Notes: generated by a model not told the origin, from the letters alone. A stretch of 64,000 nucleotides of DNA from Micractinium sp. NFX-FRZ (GCA_029339195.1 JAPTJF010000021.1:62001-126000); one strand, 5' to 3'; counted from the stretch's first letter, positions 47,292-59,178 are shown. Numbers and translations: made by a program.

Positions 47292-48557
47292 ATGTCTCGG
47301 GTGAGCACCGCGGCGCGGGAGGGGCATAGCAGCCTGGGGCTGGGCTCCAACGGGCAGGCGGGTGGGCAGCGGCGGCAGCGACTGAACGGGCGACGGCCAG
47401 CAGCAGCAGCAGCAGCCGGATTGAGGCTGCTGATTTGAGAACGGCAGGCTGCATTGCTCCGGCACTGGCATTTCCAGCAAGAGGACCGGCGGTGGCACCT
47501 GCTGCCAGCTGCCTGTTGCCAGCCAATGCTGTGCGCCGCTGCTGCTGTTCCTTTCCGCATGCCCGCCGACACCTTGCCTCTGCTCTGCATTACTCTCAAC
47601 TGGACGTTCCCCCCCGCAGGCCCTGGCCAAGCTGTTTGAGCCGGTGATGGCCATCATGGCCCCGCGCTACCAGGCGGTGGTGGGGCGGGAGCTGAAGAAG
47701 TACGGGCTGCGGTACGAAGACCTGTACGACCCCCAGCTCGACCTGGTGAGGGGCTTGGTTGGAAGGTTGGATGACGTGTTGTGGGCAAATGTGGGGCACA
47801 CTTGCAGTGTGGGAGTGCATGTGCGTCTCTGCAAGCCGGCCCGCTTTGAAGCTGCTGTGAAGGCTGCCACCCCACTTCTCCCACAGGATGTTGGCGGCGC
47901 CATGCAGCGGCTTGCCTCGGGAAGCGGTGTCAGCGCGCAACCAGCTGCCAACCTGCCATCCTGCATCACCTTCATCCCACTCTGCTTGCGTGCTGCTGCA
48001 GGACGTTGACGAGGCCCTGAAGCGCCTGCCCCAGGAGGTGCTGGACGCTCGCAACCAGCGGCTGAAGCGCGCGATCGACCTCAACATGAAGCACTCGGAG
48101 CTGCCCAAGGACCTGCAGCAGCTGCAGACACCCTTTGAGCACTACCTGAAGGACACGCTGGAGGTGGGGGTGGGGGCGGTGGGGATGTGTCGTTCCACAG
48201 GGAGTTGCGGGGTGTGCACCTGTTGCAGCTGCCCCCCCTGTGTGTGTATCTGTGTGCATGTGGCTTGTTTCGGGCTTGCTTTGAGTGGATGAGTGCGGTG
48301 CTGTGCCGTGCTGTGCTGTGCATGTCCCACGCCGGTTGCCTGGCCTCCGGCAAGGTTGGGCGGCTGTTCCTCCCACCATCCTGTCTGTGGGCCCACACCC
48401 TGTGCCCACGCGGTCGCCTGCTGCCTATCCCTGCCTTCACACCTTCGCAATTTTCCTTCCGCCCCACCCCCCTGCCTTGCCGCAGCTGGTGCGTCTGGAG
48501 ACTGATGAGCGCCTGGCCCTGGGAGCTGGCAAGCCCTACGAGCGCCACTTCCCCTGA
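47292..48557 (+). CDS. QCR7: Cytochrome b-c1 complex subunit 7 (14 kDa)
   Basis: A small accessory subunit of mitochondrial respiratory complex III. Four exons: 47292-47300, 47620-47745, 48002-48163, 48486-48557, giving 122 residues, the normal family size. The first coding exon is only nine bases (Met-Ser-Arg). Family signatures are GLRYEDLYDPQLDLDVDEAL, RLPQEVLDARNQRLKRAIDL, NMKHSELPKDLQ and TPFEHYLKDTL, ending ERHFP. There is no cleavable leader, as usual for this subunit. It is divergent from the FAD oxidoreductase and convergent with CDT1. Confidence 0.95.
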
Positions 48558-48895
48558 GCGGGACGGGGCAGTACAGGCTGCCATCCCTGGGCAGAACGGT
48601 GCTCTGCTGGGCAGGGCATGGGGAGCAGGGGCCTCCCACAACAACAGATCTGCTAGGCATGCTGATGCTGATGCTGATGCTGGCTCAGGGCACTCCATCC
48701 CCCCTCGCAGGCTCCCGCACCGTTCTCTCGGTTGGTTGCACTCGGCCGGCTGGCCGGCGCCGGCTGGTGCAGCCTGCTGTGTTTCTTGCTGCTTGACGCT
48801 CATTCCTCTTCCCTTACCCCTTGCACTCCCGCTGTCAACACTGAACCATCCTGTTAGGGCTGCCGCCACCCTCGCTCCCCCTAGCTGTGAGCGCT

Positions 48896-48900
48896 TTACA
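48896..48900 (-). terminator. Candidate TGTAA poly(A) signal, CDT1
   Basis: TGTAA on the minus strand about 600 bases after the CDT1 stop codon; cleavage here would overlap the end of QCR7 mRNA. Confidence 0.4.
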
Positions 48901-48912
48901 CTTGATGTGTAC

Positions 48913-48917
48913 TGTAA
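48913..48917 (+). terminator. TGTAA poly(A) signal, QCR7
   Basis: TGTAA 356 bases after the QCR7 stop, the first in that 3' region and a normal distance for a chlorophyte 3' UTR. Confidence 0.5.
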
Positions 48918-49498
48918 CGCACGCACCGTTAGACAGCAGAAGGGAGGGAGCTGACAGGGAGGAGAGGGTGCCGGAGAGGAGGGCGGGAAGGAGGGTGGGG
49001 TGGTGGGGGAAGGGAGTGGAGGGGAAGATGGGAGGATGCAGGACGCGCCAGCACCTCATTTTGCCAGGTGTGCGCAATGGGCGCAGGCCGGCAAGCAATA
49101 CAATGCGTGCATATGCATGATACAAACATGACGAGGCAACCAACAAATGATTGATAAGTTGATCGGGGTTGGGGTAGTCACGAGGGTCTGTCTACGGGAG
49201 GGGTCTGTGAAATGCACGCTGAGGGGTGCGAGGGCGGCAGCCGGATCTGGCCTGCCAGCAGAACAGCATGAGTTGTTCTGCTACGCAGGCTACCTGCTTG
49301 AATCCATCTGTCTACCTAACTTTGAGTCGTGCCTACAACTGAGTTATGCCTAAGGGGTGCTGCCATCTGGTGGCGGCGTGGTGGCTGCAGCCCAGGCCAG
49401 CCTGGTGCGGGGCATGGACGTCTCAGCCACCACCGCCACGCTGTGCTGTGCTGCGCTGTGCTGCCACACGCGCCGGAGCCGCCATGAGGTGCGCTGCC

Positions 49499-52400
49499 TC
49501 AGGCGACCACGCCAGGCACGCCGCCCATGCTGTCACGCTGCGCCAGCCGGCCATCAGCCAGAGCCCGCAGCTTCGCCATGAGCGCGTTAGCGTTCACCAG
49601 TCGATTCACCCAGAGCGCGGGCGTGCCGCAGCTGCCGTAGGGGCGCACGCCGAGATACTCTGGCGCATGCTGTGCCAGCGCGCGCAGCTGGGATTCGATC
49701 TCCGCTGCTGAAGAGGTCTCCGCCCCGCCCTGCTTGATGCGCAGGACGACGTCACGCAGCTTCAGGGCATTGGGGCCCTGCAGAAGGCAAGGGCCGGGTG
49801 AGGGGGCGGGGGCGGGTGAAGGGGCAGGGCGGGCCGGGGAGCGGCGAGTTGGCGAGCGCGGAATGTGGGCGGGAACAGCATGCTGGGCAGGCAGGCATGA
49901 GGAGTGCAGCACTGCGCAAGTCCGGCGAGGCGGGCAGGCAGGCGGGCAGGCATGCAAGCAGTGAAGCAGTGTGCATGAGCCCCTGTAAAGCTCAGCCCAC
50001 AGCAGTTGCTTCCCAGAGCCCGCCCACTCAACTGCCCCCGCCATTTAAGTGCCCAGCGCCCACCTGGGAGCCAAAGATGCGCTGCAGCCGGCTGAAGGTG
50101 CGCGGAAGTTGGCCCAGAGCAGCGCTGACCTGGCGCGCCGCCTGCGCCTCCTTGCTGCTCAGCCGCCGGTGCTGCTGATCTGCAGCCTCCAGCTTCTGTG
50201 GACACAGGGAAGGGGAAGGAGGATCAGGGGCGGGGGTGATCGGGGGGGCAGGCGTGCATGACGTGGGCAGCAGCTATGCAGGCCAAGCAGGGTGCTTGGC
50301 GAACACACGCGTGATATCTGCAACCCAAATGCAGACCCCTCCAACAGCCCACCCACCCAAGTGCAGGAGTCCCACGAGATGATGCCATACGTCCGAAACG
50401 CACTCACCCCTCACCCTGCCCAACTATGCTAGTAAGAGAGCAGCCCACCCACCCGCAGCGTGTCCAGCGAAATGATGCCGTCGGTTGAGAAGCGGCGCAG
50501 CTCCTCGGGCATGCTGGCCAGCAGCCGCGCCTCCTCCTCCTTCTCCTCCCGCTGCTGCTGCTGCTGAGCGTGCTGAGCCTGCTCCCACTCCGGCTCGCTG
50601 GGGATGCTGCCACCGAATTCCAGGTCAGCAGCTGCCAGGCTGGCAGCCAGCGCGCGCTGCCGCGGGTGCAGCTTGCCTGCCACGTCGGCCGCACTTGCTG
50701 CAGAGTTGCTGCCGCCCTGCTGCTGCTTCTGCTGCTCCATCTCTGCCTGCTGCTGCCGATCCAGTTGGCTGGTCAGCTTCTCCAGCGTGGCGCCGCTGCC
50801 TGACCCAGAGGCCAGGCCCCGACCGGGGGCGGCGCCCGCCGCCGCTGCCGCCTGTGCCGCGGCGGTGAAGGACAAACGGCGCTGCTGCAGGCGCCGGTCG
50901 ACAGTGTTGGGGTGCACTGGCGGGCGGCCGGTGCGGCCTGCGGGGAAGGAAGTGGGCCGGAGGTGGAGAAGGGGAGAGGCGCACGCATAGGTCAGCTGCC
51001 ATTTGTCGCTGCATCACTCGGGGCTTCGCTTGCACGCCTCTAAGAACATTACAGCCTGGGACACAAATGTTGCCAGCAAGCACGGCTCTGCAGTAGGCTG
51101 CACACCACTTAAACATTGTCGGCACAACCCACCTGTGGTGGTGGCAGCCGCCGGGATGCCGGTGGCGGGCGTGAGCGGTACCGCCGCCCGCACTGCCGCC
51201 AGGCTGCCCGCCAGCACAGCGGGGCTGCCGCCTCGGGAGGGCGCCTCTGGGCGAGGTGGCAGCGCTTGCTGCGGCACGTCAGCCACCTCCTCTGGATAAG
51301 GCGCCATGAAGCGCGCCACTGGCGGGTCGGCCGCTGCCTCCTTGGCTGCTGCCACCTGCCCCGCTGCCTCCTCATCTCCCGCCGCGGCCAGCTCAGCGGC
51401 CCGCGCCTCCAGGTGCCCCCGGTAGCTGTCGAGCAGGTGCCCCGCCAGCCGGCAGTGCAGCAGCTGCCGAGCCGCCTGCAGTTCGGCGCGGCCGCCGCCC
51501 GGCGCCACGGCGCCCTCCTCTTCGGCCGCCTCGGCAGCGACCGGCATGTCGAGGGAAATCAGCAGGTGCTGCTCGGTGCGCGTGCTGTGCGTGCTGTGCG
51601 CCCCGGGCACTGGCAGCCGCACCCACTCCAGCTCCAGAGTCTCAGGCAGCAGGTGCTTGAGCTGCGCCACATGTGTGAGCTGCAGGATGGCGGGTGGGGC
51701 AGACGGGGTGGCCATCAGTAAGGGGTGCGGGAGAGGGCCCACAGTGTGTGCAGCCAGGCGCACACGGAGAGGCAGCTTGCACTGCACACAGCGTGTCAGG
51801 GGGTGAGTGGGCAAGCAGACGCTGGTGCATTGCTAGCAACCAAGCACCGGCACGCATGTCATCAGTGGCATCAGTGCACAGCCATGCCCCCTGTTCACCG
51901 CGCCTCTAGGATCAAAAGAGGCCTCTTCCCTCAAAAGAGGGCCTCACCAGGAAGCGGCGCCCGCTGGCCTCCTCCACCGCCGCCTTCATGTTCTGGAAGG
52001 TGGTGCGCTGCCCCCGTTTGCGCATCATCTCGTGCACTGTCTGCAGCCCGGCTGCGGCACGAGAGACGGGAAGAGGCGCACAGAGGAGGGGAACAGGCGG
52101 TTATGGCCGGTTGAGTGGGTGGGTGAGCGGGTGGCTGGAGCCTCTTCCCCCAAAACAACAATTGTGTGAGCAGGAGCATCTGGATTGAGCTGTGTGGGAC
52201 AAGCACATGGGTGGTCAGCGACGGAGGGTCGACTGAGGCAGTGGGAAACATGGGGCAGGGCACACGGGCAGCCCGCCCCCCTCGAGCATGCGCGACCCAA
52301 GCTACCCGCAAGCCGCCACCTACCAACATTTAGACCGGCCAACGGCCACAACCCCAGGCAGCACCACCACCAGCAGCAATCCAAGCAGCAGCACCCACCA

Positions 52401-52935
52401 AACATGTCGAGCAGCCCAGACAGCTTGGGGGGCAGCGCCTGCTTCAGCAGAGGGTTGCACTTGCCGCCCGCCGACTTGAGCACCGACGCCAGTGCCGGTG
52501 CCTGCTCCGCCGCCACGCGCGCCGCCTTGAGTGCGCTGGTCTTCTTGGTGGACAGCTTGGGAGGTGCGGTGGGGGCCGGGGAGGCGGCTGGCGGCGAGAC
52601 ATTGGCGGCCGCCAGGTAGGCCTTGCCACGGCTGCCTGCAAGGGACGCGGGAGTGCAGTGAGCGGCGGGTGGGCGGCGGGCAGCCATGGCGGGAAGGCAG
52701 GGGAAGCAGCATGTGGGCGGCATCGTCTGCCGGCGGCGATCAACCCACCTTTCTTTGGCACCGACTTGGCCCTGGGCTTGGATGAGGAGGGCGGCGGCGA
52801 AGCAACCGGCTGCGCCGGGCTTCCGCAGGGCGAAGCACGAGCCGGTGGACTGCTCTCAATCTTGCTGCGCTTCACAGAGCCAGCTTGAGCATGATCCTCC
52901 GCTGCCGCGGCCGCCCGCTTGCGGGTGGACACCAT
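49499..52935 (-). CDS. CDT1: DNA replication licensing factor CDT1
   Basis: CDT1 loads the MCM2-7 helicase onto origins with ORC and CDC6. Seven exons join in phase into 656 codons: 52935-52749, 52635-52399, 52051-51948, 51679-51133, 50937-50453, 50195-50064, 49777-49499. The N-terminus is basic, Pro/Ser-rich and disordered (STRKRAAAAAEDHAQ). The central geminin/MCM-binding domain starts near residue 142: GLQTVHEMMRKRGQRTTFQN, then LTHVAQLKHLLPETLELEWV, the most diagnostic stretch. A long Ala/Gln linker follows. The C-terminal MCM-binding winged helix begins near residue 521 (RRLSSKEAQAARQVSAALGQ, LPRTFSRLQRIFGSQ, LKLRDVVLRIKQG). No canonical PIP box was identified at the N-terminus. Start ATG 52935 is unambiguous. 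Confidence 0.85.
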
Positions 52936-53164
52936 GATGCGGGCAAACTGCTAGCGAGCGTTGCGCCGCAGATAAACGTTGGTGATCAATTGCCACGGAT
53001 GTGGGGACAGCTGCTGGGTAGGCCAGACGAGCAATGGATGTGGGCTTTTCAAACTGCGGCCGGCCAGCCTGGCGGCGGGGCGCCAGCGAGGCGCCGCAAA
53101 CGCAGGGTGCTTGTGCAGCAGCCGCAGTGGCCCCGCAGCGCGCACCCAGCTGACGTCGCTCGCC

Positions 53165-53220
53165 CGCACCTGCATCCCCTCCAGTCACAGCGCCACCATT
53201 TCCGCCTACCGCTCCGCACG
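53165..53220 (-). pseudogene. Degraded fragment of the OMA1-like exon
   Basis: The stretch from CCGCACCTGCATCCC through CACAGCGCCACCAT to GCTCCGCACGCCTCG follows the plus-strand sequence of the OMA1-like exon end and its donor at about 54205-54265, with several substitutions and a small deletion. It lies about 230-285 bases upstream of the CDT1 start. It is short, so partly chance-prone, but a second fragment elsewhere supports real dispersal. Confidence 0.5.
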
Positions 53221-53337
53221 CCTCGCAGGCGGAGCAGGCGGGCAGGCAGGCAGGCTGCGGCCGCCGCCATGGCCACCGGTGGCCACTGGTGGCCACCGCG
53301 CAGGGTTCAATGTGGTAGACGAAAGTGGCCCAGAGTT

Positions 53338-53342
53338 TTACA
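53338..53342 (-). terminator. Candidate TGTAA poly(A) signal, OMA1-like gene
   Basis: TGTAA on the minus strand 380 bases after the stop codon at 53722. Confidence 0.4.
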
Positions 53343-53721
53343 TATATGCAGACCCTTTAAGTTGAATGGGTGGGCGGAGGGGACCTGGGGGGAAGGGGCA
53401 CCCCGAATGGCTGTCAGAGGGAGAGGTAGAATGGGTGTGCTGGAATGTACAGGTCGTTGTACAGCCTGACCTGAGGTCAGAGGGCAGGCTGGCGTCTTGA
53501 ATTGTTACGAAAAGCAGGAATTGTGTGCCTGCACACAAGAACAGCTGGGCAGGATGGGTGCAATGCATGCAGTCGGAAATCATATATAACTTGCTCTTGG
53601 GTGGAGGTGTGAGCACAGCGACGCATGTCCTCCACCATATATTGCTACGTTAGTGCTGCGGGTGCCTCTTCTGCACCTCCGCAGCAGCTTCCTTGCAGCC
53701 TTCACACTCTATCGATCGCTG

Positions 53722-55119
53722 CTACTGTGCAGGCAGCGCCCCCGCCGCCTCCTGCAGGGCTGCCAACCGCTCCCCTGGGGGCGGGTGGGTGGACAGCAGC
53801 ATGGGCAGGCGCCGGCCCGTGTCCATTTGACGGAACATGGTGAAGGCCGCCTGTGCCCCGCCCAGTGTTGCATCCACAGACATGCCTGCAACGCAACGAT
53901 AGAAACAACCGCAATCCTTGACACTTCTCACGCATTTTGCACGCCGCAGGAAGATCTCCCCAGCCCCACGCATTCCCGGGCGCATGCTGTGTGCAGTTGT
54001 TGAGGCTGTTGAGGCTGTGCTGTGGTCATGCTGCCTCTGCCACGTGGCACCCACCAAAACTGTCTCAACCAACAGGCCCCCCGCCCCTCTGGGGAGCTAC
54101 TTCGGAACCCCCAACAGCCCCAGGGTGTGAGCAGCGCCCTTACCAGAACCTCCTACCCACCCATTTTCACCCCCAAACCATGCCCCGCCCCGCCCCGACC
54201 CGACCCGCACCTGCATCCCGCGCCAGGCACAGCGCCACCATGTCGGCCTCACGCTCTGCACGCCTCGAATCCCGCAGGGTGAGCAGGCAGGACGCGGCGT
54301 GCATGGCCAGCTGCGCGACCACGCTGGCCTCGTCAGGGAGCCTCCTCGTCTCCCTGTGCACCTTGCGCTCGTGAGTTGGGCCAGCAAAGGGGCGCAGAAG
54401 CCAGAAGAGCGATTGGCGGTACTCTTCATCGCGCACCTTGGCTTGCTCCACCTGCAGTGCAGGGTGCATTCCCAGAGCAGGTGGCTGTTGATTGCGCAAG
54501 AATGCCAATGCAGGGGCGTTGTAGCACCGTGTGCTGCCTGCGCTCCGGCAGCCCCTGGGCCCGGCAAGCGTGCACTTGCCAGCTGCTGCCGCCAGGCGCT
54601 GGCCACGAGGCCCGTCAGGCCTGCCGCCAAGCTGATGCCAGCGGTGTGCAGCAGCTGAGTCACGAGGTTCTCCATCGCATGCCGGCCTGCAGCAGAGGTG
54701 CAGGCAGAGGACGGGGTGCTGAATTTGAAGCCACTGCACACTGTGGTAAGCAGCTGTGCTTTGCTCAAGTGTAGGGCGCCGTGGCCCCTTGCAAAGCTGA
54801 GGTGAAGCGCAGGCAACGCACTCTGGTGCTGTGGCACCCAAGAAGAAGGGCAGGCAGGGCAGCCCTCTCCTAGCCTCAGACAACCCTCTCGCGGCAGCCC
54901 GCTCCCGAGGCAGGATGAGGCATTCATTAACGTGGGTGCCCGGCCCGCATGGAAGCTTACACAGCGCATGCGCCACCTCGTGGCCAACCACAAACGTCAC
55001 AGCCGCATCCTGCTTGTCCTGCGGCAGCTGCGTGATCAGCCTGCTATGCACATAAACTCCACCGCCTGCAGGGTGCAGCGACACCGATGTGGGGCTTGGC
55101 AGGCAAGCAGGCAGGAGGG

Positions 55120-55151
<32 letters not shown>

Positions 55152-56899
55152 CGGGCAGACAGGCAGGCGGGCAGGCAGGCAGGCAGGCGGGCGGGGGGCA
55201 GGCAGCAAGCAGGCAGGCAGGTGGGTAGGCAGGCAGGCAGGCAGGCGGGCAGGCGGCCGGGCAGGCAGACAGGCAGGCAGGCAGGCAGACAGGCAGGCAG
55301 GTATGCAGGCCGGCAGGCAGGCGGTCGGGCAGGCAGGCAGGCAGGTGAGTAGGCAGGCGGGCCGGCAGGCGGGCGGGCGGGCAGGCAGGCGGGCAGCCGA
55401 CCCTCTTGCAGGCAGGCAGGCATGCAGGCAGGCTGCCTGCGCAGGCGGGCAACCTGGCCCAAATCCAAACTGCTGACATGCAAGTCTGGCGGCCGCTGTG
55501 CGTTCACTGACCAGGGATAGATACCGCATTGACAAACGTGGCAGGAATGACGTGTGCATCGGCCCAGGCTGGCGCCAGCGGGCGCCCAGCTGCACCGGCG
55601 CTCGCAAGCGCCGCCTGGTGCAGAGGCATGTAGGCCCCTCTCACTAGCGCAGTGTGCTGCCCTGCACATGTGGATCGCCACTCGACACAGCATTGTCACC
55701 CCTGTGGAACGTGCCCAGCAAGCGGTGCTGGATGAGGCGCAAGCGCTGCACGGCTTCAGCATTCAAGCACACCCCCAGAGCCAGCACACACACCCTGGGT
55801 ACATGCTGTGCAGAGCAGAACGGAGGCGCACCCGCGGCTTCCAGCTCCCGCGGAAGCTGCTGCAGGAACTGTACGCCAGTGTAGACGCCTGCCCCCACGA
55901 GGACGGGCTGCAGGAGCCACAGGTGCTCGGGGCACTTGGAGGCCAGCGCAAAGCACTGCAGCGGCTGGGCAGCGCTTGTGGCGAGCGCCATGGCGGGGTA
56001 GACGACCTTCACCAGCCGGCCGAGAGTCTGGTTCAGGCCCACCTCCACCCAGCGGGGCGGCAGCAGTGCGGTGCGGCCTGCGGGGCGAGAGTAAGGCGCG
56101 AGTTGGGGAGGGTGCCAGGCCCAGAAGCTGGGCAGGCAGCAGCGGGGGTGGGGTGGCAGCAGCGGTACCACTGTACCACCGGCGGGACAGTTGCAGAAGC
56201 AAGGCGGCAAGGCGGCCTTGGAGAAGCCCTTGTGCATGGGGGGCAGGCGTCCGCACGCAGTGCTGTGCTCATACTGCCTCTGCAATTGACGCAAGCAGCT
56301 CTCACCGGTGTAAGGCATGACGACTTCTCTGCACAAAAGCCGCATGCCCACAAGCACTGCTGCGCCAGAAACAGCCTGCTTTCGGAAGCCCAGCTCATGA
56401 CCGGCGCTCCGGATGCCGTACTAGGAAGCGCAACATGCGGGGGACAAGACGCACAAGGTCAGGTAATGCCGCAATGCATTCTTTGTCGTGCGAGGTGCCT
56501 CAAAGAAGCAGCACCAAGCGGTGAGCAGTGCCTGACCAGTGCTGCCCTGCGCCCTACCTCGGCAGCGAGGGACAGCAGGTTGACACCCCGCTGGCTTTGC
56601 TTCACGAGGGTTGCGGCTTGGAGCAGCTTCACTGCATCTGTCAGCCACAAGGCGGTCTTCACGGGGATCCGGATGGGCAGGTGGGCGCAGACGGCGCTCA
56701 GCGCTGCCTGCTGCGCCAGTGTCACGAGCACCGCCGGGGCGGCGGCGGCCAGCGGCCGGGTGCGGGCAACGAGGGCACGCCCTGCCGGCCCTGCCACGGC
56801 CGCGCCTCTCACCGCGCACGCCTTCAGCGACCCGATCGCAGGCTTCCACCACAGGTGGACAGCCCGCTCGGCGAGCAGCACGCTCGCGAGGAGCAGCAT
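53722..56899 (-). CDS. OMA1: OMA1-like mitochondrial M48 metallopeptidase
   Basis: A zinc protease of the inner mitochondrial membrane; in other species it acts in stress-induced membrane protein processing. Firm exons: about 56899-56558, 56420-56306, an exon starting near 56080, an exon ending 55512, then 55065-54961, 54686-54580, 54451-54211, 53885-53722. The N-terminal part is hydrophobic with likely membrane segments. VVMPYTGRTALLPPRWVE resembles the start of the M48/OMA1 domain. HVIPATFVNAVSIPG joins GGVYVHSRLITQLP in phase, then the catalytic HExxH in VGHEVAHALCRHAMENL, and the downstream Glu in SRRAEREADMVALCLARDAG. The end, LPMLLSTHPPPGERLAALQE, is typical. Exon borders between 56080 and 55600 are unresolved. 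The intron after 54580 uses a GC donor (gcaagt). Intron 55511-55066 is filled by a GGCAGG satellite. Start is uncertain; ATG 56899 is the first in frame. Confidence 0.85.
55098..55440. repeat. GGCAGG-type satellite in an OMA1-like intron
   Basis: About 340 bases of GGCA tetranucleotide units mixed with GGCGGGCA variants fill most of the intron 55511-55066. In the minus-strand transcript this is a CTGCCTGCC run ending close before the acceptor, so it may act as a long pyrimidine-rich tract. Confidence 0.95.
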
Positions 56900-56962
56900 G
56901 TCGGGTTGCCCGAGGTCGAATTGCCCGAGGTCGAGGGCGCCTGGCGGGACAAAGCGTGTCAC

Positions 56963-57851
56963 TGAATGCTGTGGGTCCCTTCAACTGAAATTAGGCGCCC
57001 AGGAGACGAGAGGCTGCACCGGATAGGGACAGACTTTTGCCAGGCTGGCCCTTCCCTGAGCGTGTCAGCACGGCAGGTCCAACTTCATACAATACGCTCA
57101 TGACAGCCCCATACCAGCTATCAAATGGTGGAGCTGATAAGCTGGTCTGGGACTGCAGATATCAACTCATCAAAAAGCATGCAAGGTTGTCGCTGGTGGC
57201 ATGCCGTCAAGCCGGCACCAGCTGTGGGCTCTTAACTGCGACTCACAGCCCGCGAGTGATCAAGACAAGTAAAAATACCCTACAAGCCGTTTCTAGTGGT
57301 CCGGCGTGCCCCTCTCTGCACTCGGAGGTCTGACAGCAGGCAAGTGCTCTGTGGCGGCGGCGGCACCGGTTGCCTGGCCCGACGTGTCGGGCAGTGCGGC
57401 TCCACACTAATCTAGCATGGAGCAGTACCCTTCTTGCCCTTCGTCATACGGCCAGTACATGGTCGTAACTTGGAAGAAATGATACTGTGTTGGGCGCTGT
57501 GCCCAAAACATGGGTGGGACCACGAGAGCCTGTGAGGGCGCCGGCTGGCAGCTGGTGGGGCGGCGGCGCTTGCTTAGGTGGCCGCCCTGCTTGCACTTGG
57601 CGGGTTGGCTGGCGTCGGGCGGTCCCTTGCAGCACATCAGCGCTTCCAAGCAGCACCCGGGCCTGCGTTGCCTGGTTTGGTCGTCCGCGCCGCGTTAGGC
57701 CCGGAACCTCCGGCAGCGCCCATTTAGCTGGCTTGCCGCCTGCACATGCACTCATTCCTCCATCTGTATTCCTGGCAACGCCCAGAAGTTAACGCCCGCC
57801 TGACACTTCAAGCCCCCGTGGCAGCGCGCCCTGCCCTGGAGCCCTTCCAAC
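56963..57851. other. Intergenic: OMA1-like upstream region
   Basis: Nothing supportable. It probably contains the OMA1-like promoter. GC falls to ordinary levels around 57060-57290; short ORFs show no features. Confidence 0.5.
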
Positions 57852-58670
57852 ATGCGCGCTACCTGCGAAGCATCCTCCTCCAATGCCGGCAAGCGTAGAA
57901 ACACGTGGTGTGCGCCGCTGCAGCGAGGTCGCGCCAGCCCAGCTGCGTTGCACGCCTGCTGCAGCCACCATCTGCCGCCGCCATCCGACGCCTCCTGCCT
58001 CCCCTGCCGCCCTGCAGGCCCCGCCGTGCGCCGCAAGACGATGGCAGACTACGCCTCCGCAGTGTCACGCAAGGCTGGCTCCGCGTTGAACCGCGTCAAG
58101 TCGGCGGGCGGCCGCGCCACGTGGCCCGCTGCCCCTGCTGCCGACGACTGGTCCATTGCCGCCGCTGCCCCCGCCAACACCTGCACCGCCCTCATCCCCT
58201 ACCCACCCCCGGGCATCCTGGTGCTGCCCGCAAGCGCTGCCGTGGAGCCCACCGCGGCTGTCCCCGCCCCCGCTTCTGAGACCTGCCAGCTGGTCATTGC
58301 CTCCAGTCTCAGCCTGACTCTCGATATGGAGCTGTCACCTGAAGAGGTGGGTGGCGGGTGGGGGCTGGGGGAGGGGTGGGCTAGCAAGGGGATGCCGGGA
58401 GGGCCAGGCAGGGAGGGGCATGTTCTCGATGTTCCTGCCAGCTGCCTGCCAGCCAGCAGCAGCACACGCTGCTCCGCTGCACAGGCTATCCAACCACCGT
58501 GCTGCCTCCCGCCACCCCTTCGTGCCTGCCACAGGCCACCGGCCTGTCCTGCCTGGGCTGCCCCGATGCGGTGGCTTGAGCAGGTAGAGGCCACGTGCAG
58601 CAGCGGCCCTATCACCGCCGCACGAACCGCACAAAGCAGCCACCCCTGCACCAAGGGGCTATGTTCTTGA
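57852..58670 (+). CDS. Weak hypothetical ORF
   Basis: An open frame of 272 codons from ATG 57852 (second in-frame ATG at 58041) to TGA 58668-58670. It is rich in Ala, Pro and Ser with no recognised domain. A GT donor after MELSPEE (gtgggt) suggests that, if it is a gene, the last part is an intron and a further exon exists. In this GC-rich genome such ORFs arise by chance, so support is low. Confidence 0.25.
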   Translation: MRATCEASSSNAGKRRNTWCAPLQRGRASPAALHACCSHHLPPPSDASCLPCRPAGPAVRRKTMADYASAVSRKAGSALNRVKSAGGRATWPAAPAADDWSIAAAAPANTCTALIPYPPPGILVLPASAAVEPTAAVPAPASETCQLVIASSLSLTLDMELSPEEVGGGWGLGEGWASKGMPGGPGREGHVLDVPASCLPASSSTRCSAAQAIQPPCCLPPPLRACHRPPACPAWAAPMRWLEQVEATCSSGPITAARTAQSSHPCTKGLCS

Positions 58671-58772
58671 TGACTGAGCTTGCGGCTGTTTGGCTACACC
58701 ATATGATCTAAACTTGCCATAATATCAACCATTCTTTGACAAAGCAACATGGACGGACTTGTCAAATGCAAG

Positions 58773-59137
58773 CGGGCAGGCGGGTAGGCAGGCGCGGGCA
58801 GGCAGGCGGGTGGGCAGGCGGGCGGGCAGGCGCGGGAAGGCAGGCAGGCAGGCGGGCAGGCATGAGGGCGGGCGGGCAGATGGACAGGCAGGCATGCGGG
58901 CGGGCGGGCAAGCAGGCGTGTGCAGGCGGGCAGGAAGGCAGGCAAGCGGGCAGGTAAGTCGGCATGGAGGCGGTCGTGCAAGCAGGCAGGGTGGCAGGCA
59001 AGCAGGCAGGCAGGGTGGCAGGCAGGCAGGCAGGCAGGCAAGCTGAGAGGCGGGCGGGCCGGTAGGCCTGCGGGCTGGCAGGCGCGCAGGCAGGAGGCGG
59101 GCGGGCGGGCATGCAGGGGGGCGTGCAGGCAGGCGGG

Positions 59138-59178
<41 letters not shown>

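Larger units (their letters stand above)
48558..49498. other. Convergent 3' region between QCR7 and CDT1
   Basis: It contains the 3' UTRs of two converging genes and no coding sequence I can support. TGTAA signals for both strands lie about 18 bases apart in the middle. Confidence 0.6.
52936..53721. other. Intergenic: CDT1 upstream region and OMA1-like 3' UTR
   Basis: No gene is supported. It holds the CDT1 promoter side, a degraded piece of an OMA1 exon at about 53165-53220, a TATATAA at 53583-53589 of unknown meaning, and a TGTAA signal on the minus strand at 53338. Confidence 0.5.

Noticed and set aside
54167..55762. Open frame of 531 codons on the minus strand through the OMA1-like region
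   Set aside because: It reads through the GGCAGG satellite and several introns; only one of its segments is a true exon.
55644..56899. Separate membrane-protein gene ending at TAG near 55644
   Set aside because: Its second and third exons carry VVMPYTGRTALLPPRWVE, which resembles the start of the OMA1/M48 domain, and the following HVIPATFVNAVSIPG exon continues that domain, so one gene is more likely. Not fully excluded because exon borders at 55600-56080 are unresolved.
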